This document shows, one piece after another, positions 61,272 through 64,000 of a stretch of DNA of 64,000 nt. Under the pieces are notes generated by a model that saw only the letters and a program-made list of their open reading frames with translations, had not been told where the DNA came from and made no database searches. How positions within the stretch are numbered: position 1 is the stretch's first letter; the number at the start of each line of letters is the position of its first letter. A program made the translations under genes and the position numbers. The stretch covers positions 61,083 to 125,082 of the forward strand of contig JAEYUQ010000010.1 of NCBI GenBank assembly GCA_023432405.1. Reading direction: 5' to 3'. The stretch is from Actinomycetes bacterium (GTDB taxonomy: Bacteria > Actinomycetota > Actinomycetes > Mycobacteriales > Mycobacteriaceae).

Positions 61272-61826
61272 ATGGCTGTGAAGCACTCTGAGCGCGATGA
61301 GGAACTGGTCACGCAGTTGGCTCTCAAAGCCAGCCGCGGTGACCGTGACGCGCTCACCGAGTTCATACGCCTTACCCAGGACGATGTCTGGAATCTGCTC
61401 TCTCATTTCGCGGGAGTGGAAGCCGCCGATGATCTCACTCAGGAAACCTACCTGCGCGTGATCAGCGCCCTTCCCCGTTTTGCGGCACGAAGCACCGCGC
61501 GCACCTGGCTTCTCTCCATCGCACGCCGTGTCTGGGCGGATTCACAACGCCACCAAACAGCGCACCCCAACCCTCGCGCGGCTGATTTCAATGACTTGCA
61601 GGAGGTTCCCGAAAACTCTGATGCCACTGAATCTACAGCGTGGTCTGAGTGGATAGACACGAGAACCCTTATCGACGCCCTCCCAGAGGACAGGCGCGAA
61701 GCACTCATTCTCACGCAAATTTTGGGCTACACCTACGAAGAAGCAGCCCATATTCTTGGGTGCCGCGTTGGCACTATTCGTTCTCGTGTGGCGCGCGCCC
61801 GCAAAGACCTCCTGGAAGGGCGGTAA
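61272..61826 (+). CDS. sigC: ECF sigma factor of SigC type
   Basis: 184 aa. Region 2 (HFAGVEAADDLTQETYLRVISALPRFAARSTARTWLLSIARRVW) and region 4 (DALPEDRREALILTQILGYTYEEAAHILGCRVGTIRSRVARARKDLL) are intact. Wording matches SigC of corynebacteria and mycobacteria, which lacks an adjacent anti-sigma gene, as here. In C. glutamicum SigC responds to respiratory defects. Confidence 0.88.
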   Translation: MAVKHSERDEELVTQLALKASRGDRDALTEFIRLTQDDVWNLLSHFAGVEAADDLTQETYLRVISALPRFAARSTARTWLLSIARRVWADSQRHQTAHPNPRAADFNDLQEVPENSDATESTAWSEWIDTRTLIDALPEDRREALILTQILGYTYEEAAHILGCRVGTIRSRVARARKDLLEGR

Positions 61827-61986
61827 CGCTAGTTCCTCGGACCGCTTTTCCTGCCACCGCCTAGGTGGGGGAATTTTGCCATAGTGACGAGGACTACAAA
61901 CTAATGAGCTGTGCTTTGTACTGGGAATGCGAGCGGCTTCGAGCTCAGCAGATTTCAAACAGCCGTAGCTCGGACACAGATTTTCC

Positions 61987-62025
61987 AGGAAGAGGCAAAT
62001 CTCCCGAGAGATTAAACCTCTTCCT
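61987..62025 (-). terminator. long hairpin after the surface protein gene
   Basis: AGGAAGAGG (61987-61995) pairs with CCTCTTCCT (62017-62025), with an inner stem AATCTC/GAGATT. It lies 23 bases past the stop of the minus-strand gene. T-run absent. Confidence 0.55.
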
Positions 62026-62047
62026 CATGTCCGAGAACTCTTGCAAT

Positions 62048-64000
62048 CTAGAGAACTTCTGCAGGCATCCAATCCGCGAATCCGCTTGAGCCAGAGGGAA
62101 CATTCGAGATTGTCACACGCTCAGCCGTCGAAGTTCGAGGTGCACCTACAGACTGAGCAACTGGAGAAGATGAGCTACGCGCCGTATTCGTCACTCGTGT
62201 GGAAGGTGCAGCGCTTTTCGCCGTTGCAGATCCTGTGGTGCTTTGTGTGCTTGTCCGAGTTGTCGTAGCTTTCGCACTTGTCTCGGTCATAGTTTTCACA
62301 GCCACTGCTGCAACTCTGGAAGATCCGGTTGAAACCACTTGTGGCGCAGTGCTCGTCGCAGAGACCACGGCTTCATTCACTCCCACAACACGCCCTTCAG
62401 AATCAGTCTTGGGAGTAGAAACGGTGGTTTTTAAGGTCTGCGCCTCCGCAGTTTGGCCTACTGGCACTGCAACAGTTGCTTTCCCAGAGGTTGTAGGCGT
62501 TGATGCTTTCGGGGTTCGGAAAGTGGCAGCGTTCACTGAACCTGTAGTCTGACCAGTCTTCTTATCCACAACCTGACCCGTAACCACATACTCCGTATCT
62601 GCCTTCAAGTTTTCGTACTCAACCTCACCAGTAAGAACACCATCTTGCTGAGTTACCTTGAGATTTGCTTTCGGCGTATTGGCATCACTCACGACGTCGG
62701 AAGTTGTTGTCTTGCTATCTGGCACAAAGCCAGAATTAGCTGTAATCACAGAATCCATCGGGGTGGCACTAGACGCTGATGAAGCTTGCCCGGCTGAAGC
62801 TGAGGGGTCACTCGAGACTGCACTAGACTCCTCGCCCGGCACATCATAAGCCTGAGCAACTATGGTCTGATCCTCTTCACCCCTACCATCATGAAAAGCA
62901 ATCTCATTACCTTCAGAAGAAGGAGAATCCTTCCCCTGACGATCCACTTCCTTAGACACCAATCTCTCGGATACCACAGCAGAACCATTCATGTCCTCGT
63001 CAAGCGTGATGATGACATCTCGCGTTCCAGAGGAAGCAGTAGCAGCTGAGCCAGTGTTCTCCGAACCAGGTGTTTTCTCAGTGTCCTTGTCCGCCACTGA
63101 GGCAAACAGCACGTAGCCCCTTCCAGGAACCAGCTCAGTACTGCCTGAACCAAGTACTTTCCCGGTCTTCTGGTCCGTCACAAAAGCAAACAAAATGTAA
63201 CTCTTGCCGGGAACCAAGCCCTCGTACCTCACAGTGTCAATAATTCTGTCACCCTTTTTGAGATTGCCCTCCCTCGGACTCACCGAACCATCAATCCGAG
63301 GAACACCAACAACCTCAGCAGTTGTCGATTCCGGCTCCGCCGTTTCAGTGGTGGTCGATTCAGAAGACGTTGCTTCAGACGTTGCCGTCTGAGTCATCGG
63401 AGTCGCAGACGTCGTAACCTCAGAATCAGTCTTCTCAGGCAACACACTCTCAGACTCACTTACCTCCGGCTCAGACACAACAGGCTCCACAGACTCTGAC
63501 ATGGAGCTTTCGGTGGTTGGCTCTGGAGTTGTACTTTCACTGGTCGTCGATTCTGGCTCAGTAGTCTCCAAAGAAGAACTTGCCGACATCGTTGATTCCG
63601 GCTCCGCCGTTTCAGCGGTCGTCGATTCAAAGGACGTTGCTTCCGAAGACATTGCTTCAGACGTTGCTTCTGACGTTGCTTCTGACGTTGCCGTCTGAGT
63701 TAGCGAAGTCGCAGACGTCGTAACCTCAGAATCAGTCTTCTCAGGCAACACAACCTCAGACTCACTCACCTCCGGCTCAGACACAACAGGCTCCGAAGAC
63801 ACTGACGTAGAACTCTCCGACGTCGTCGATTCCGGCTCCGAAGACACTGACGTAGAACTCTCCGACGTCGTCGATTCCGGCTCCGCAGACTCAGTAGACG
63901 TTGATTCCGGTTCCGTAGTTTCAGTGGTCGTCAATTCCGGCTCAGCCGGTTCAGTGGTCACAGTTTCAGAGGACGCCGATTCTGAGGACGTAACCTCGGA
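62048..64000 (-). CDS. repetitive Ser/Thr-rich surface protein with VaFE-like domain (partial)
   Basis: At least 650 aa; the frame is open to the window edge, so the N-terminus and signal peptide are missing. The first ~270 visible residues are Ser/Thr/Glu/Pro-rich repeats (EPESTTSESST and VVSEPEVSESE types), a stalk. Then a VaFE-like domain: RIIDTVRYEGLVPGKSYILF, TDQKTGKVLGSG, DVIITLDEDMNGSAVVSERL and EIAFHDGRGEEDQTIVAQ, where Asp-Gln-Thr would fit the T-Q ester bond. A second similar module (LTGEVEYENLKADTEYVVTGQVVDKKTGQ) follows, then a Ser/Thr/Ala-rich region. It ends VPSGSSGFADWMPAEVL: no LPXTG, membrane helix or basic tail. Probably a cell-surface adhesin or stalk. Confidence 0.8.
   Translation of the reverse strand, partial: SEVTSSESASSETVTTEPAEPELTTTETTEPESTSTESAEPESTTSESSTSVSSEPESTTSESSTSVSSEPVVSEPEVSESEVVLPEKTDSEVTTSATSLTQTATSEATSEATSEAMSSEATSFESTTAETAEPESTMSASSSLETTEPESTTSESTTPEPTTESSMSESVEPVVSEPEVSESESVLPEKTDSEVTTSATPMTQTATSEATSSESTTTETAEPESTTAEVVGVPRIDGSVSPREGNLKKGDRIIDTVRYEGLVPGKSYILFAFVTDQKTGKVLGSGSTELVPGRGYVLFASVADKDTEKTPGSENTGSAATASSGTRDVIITLDEDMNGSAVVSERLVSKEVDRQGKDSPSSEGNEIAFHDGRGEEDQTIVAQAYDVPGEESSAVSSDPSASAGQASSASSATPMDSVITANSGFVPDSKTTTSDVVSDANTPKANLKVTQQDGVLTGEVEYENLKADTEYVVTGQVVDKKTGQTTGSVNAATFRTPKASTPTTSGKATVAVPVGQTAEAQTLKTTVSTPKTDSEGRVVGVNEAVVSATSTAPQVVSTGSSRVAAVAVKTMTETSAKATTTRTSTQSTTGSATAKSAAPSTRVTNTARSSSSPVAQSVGAPRTSTAERVTISNVPSGSSGFADWMPAEVL
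63383..63792. repeat. direct repeats of about 105 bp within the surface protein gene
   Basis: The segment 63383-63489 recurs at 63687-63792 with few differences. It encodes the VVSEPEVSESE-LPEKTDSEVTTSAT-TQTATSEAT block twice. Smaller tandem copies (a GACGTTGCTTCT unit near 63660, and a GAAGACACTGACGTAGAACT unit at 63798 and 63840) lie beside it. Such tracts expand and contract readily. Confidence 0.85.

Overview
The window comes from an actinobacterium of the Corynebacterium/Mycobacterium group (Mycobacteriales). By eye the base composition is middling GC, roughly the mid 50s percent. Most of it is a conserved chromosomal backbone. From 11.6 to 47.4 kb the order holB, class III adenylate cyclase, topA, cspA, DEAD helicase, Tad pilus genes, 6C RNA, HAD phosphatase, holin-like protein, alpha/beta hydrolase, marP, NUDIX, TlpA, nth, glxR, metallo-beta-lactamase, RidA, DUF4177, whiB4/whcA, ponA, metallophosphoesterase matches M. 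tuberculosis Rv3644c to Rv3683, with losses and insertions. The lpd-sdhCAB-DUF445-DUF2516-deoC block, the gentisate cluster and the Mrp antiporter next to ponA/whcA also recall Corynebacterium. The species is not identified.

Layout. 1-9.5 kb: central metabolism (sdhCAB, lpd), a deoC-like operon with two tiny overlapping genes, and a flippase. 9.4-11.4 kb: an HNH endonuclease gene, then about 750 bp of decayed sequence with a near-consensus DtxR-type iron box, then tRNA-Thr. 11.6-19 kb: replication and topology genes (holB, topA), the cAMP-producing cyclase and a small secreted peptide with a clear promoter and terminator. 19-25.3 kb: a complete 3-hydroxybenzoate/gentisate pathway (transporter, 6-hydroxylase, dioxygenase, isomerase, hydrolase) with its IclR regulator and two near-identical operators. 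25.5-29.1 kb: DUF1707, cspA, helicase. 29.2-33.9 kb: seven-gene Tad/Flp pilus operon. 34 kb: 6C small RNA. 34.3-47.4 kb: envelope, stress and DNA repair genes plus the cAMP receptor GlxR with a perfect GlxR site. 47.5 kb: tRNA-Pro. 49.2-55.2 kb: six-gene Mrp (Mnh) cation/proton antiporter.

From 55.2 to 58.9 kb the character changes. AT-rich DNA lies between a 3-prime remnant of an IS3 element and a decayed but nearly full-length IS3 element with an identical terminal 11-mer. The cassette holds a previously unlisted 25-codon gene with a perfect Shine-Dalgarno (hydrophobic GxxxG peptide ending PPKAW), a perfect 17-bp hairpin, a short ABC ATPase and an ABC permease. It looks like a mobile peptide export, immunity or signalling unit and is the best candidate for an undescribed system. 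A NatAB-like exporter, an ECF sigma factor (SigC type) and a repetitive VaFE-type surface protein that runs off the window complete the region.

A second striking signal is a dispersed short repeat: the octamer GTGGGGAA (either strand) occurs about 44 times by eye, where about 2 are expected. It often forms perfect palindromes, lies at gene ends or inside coding regions in different frames, and is concentrated in the first 19 kb.
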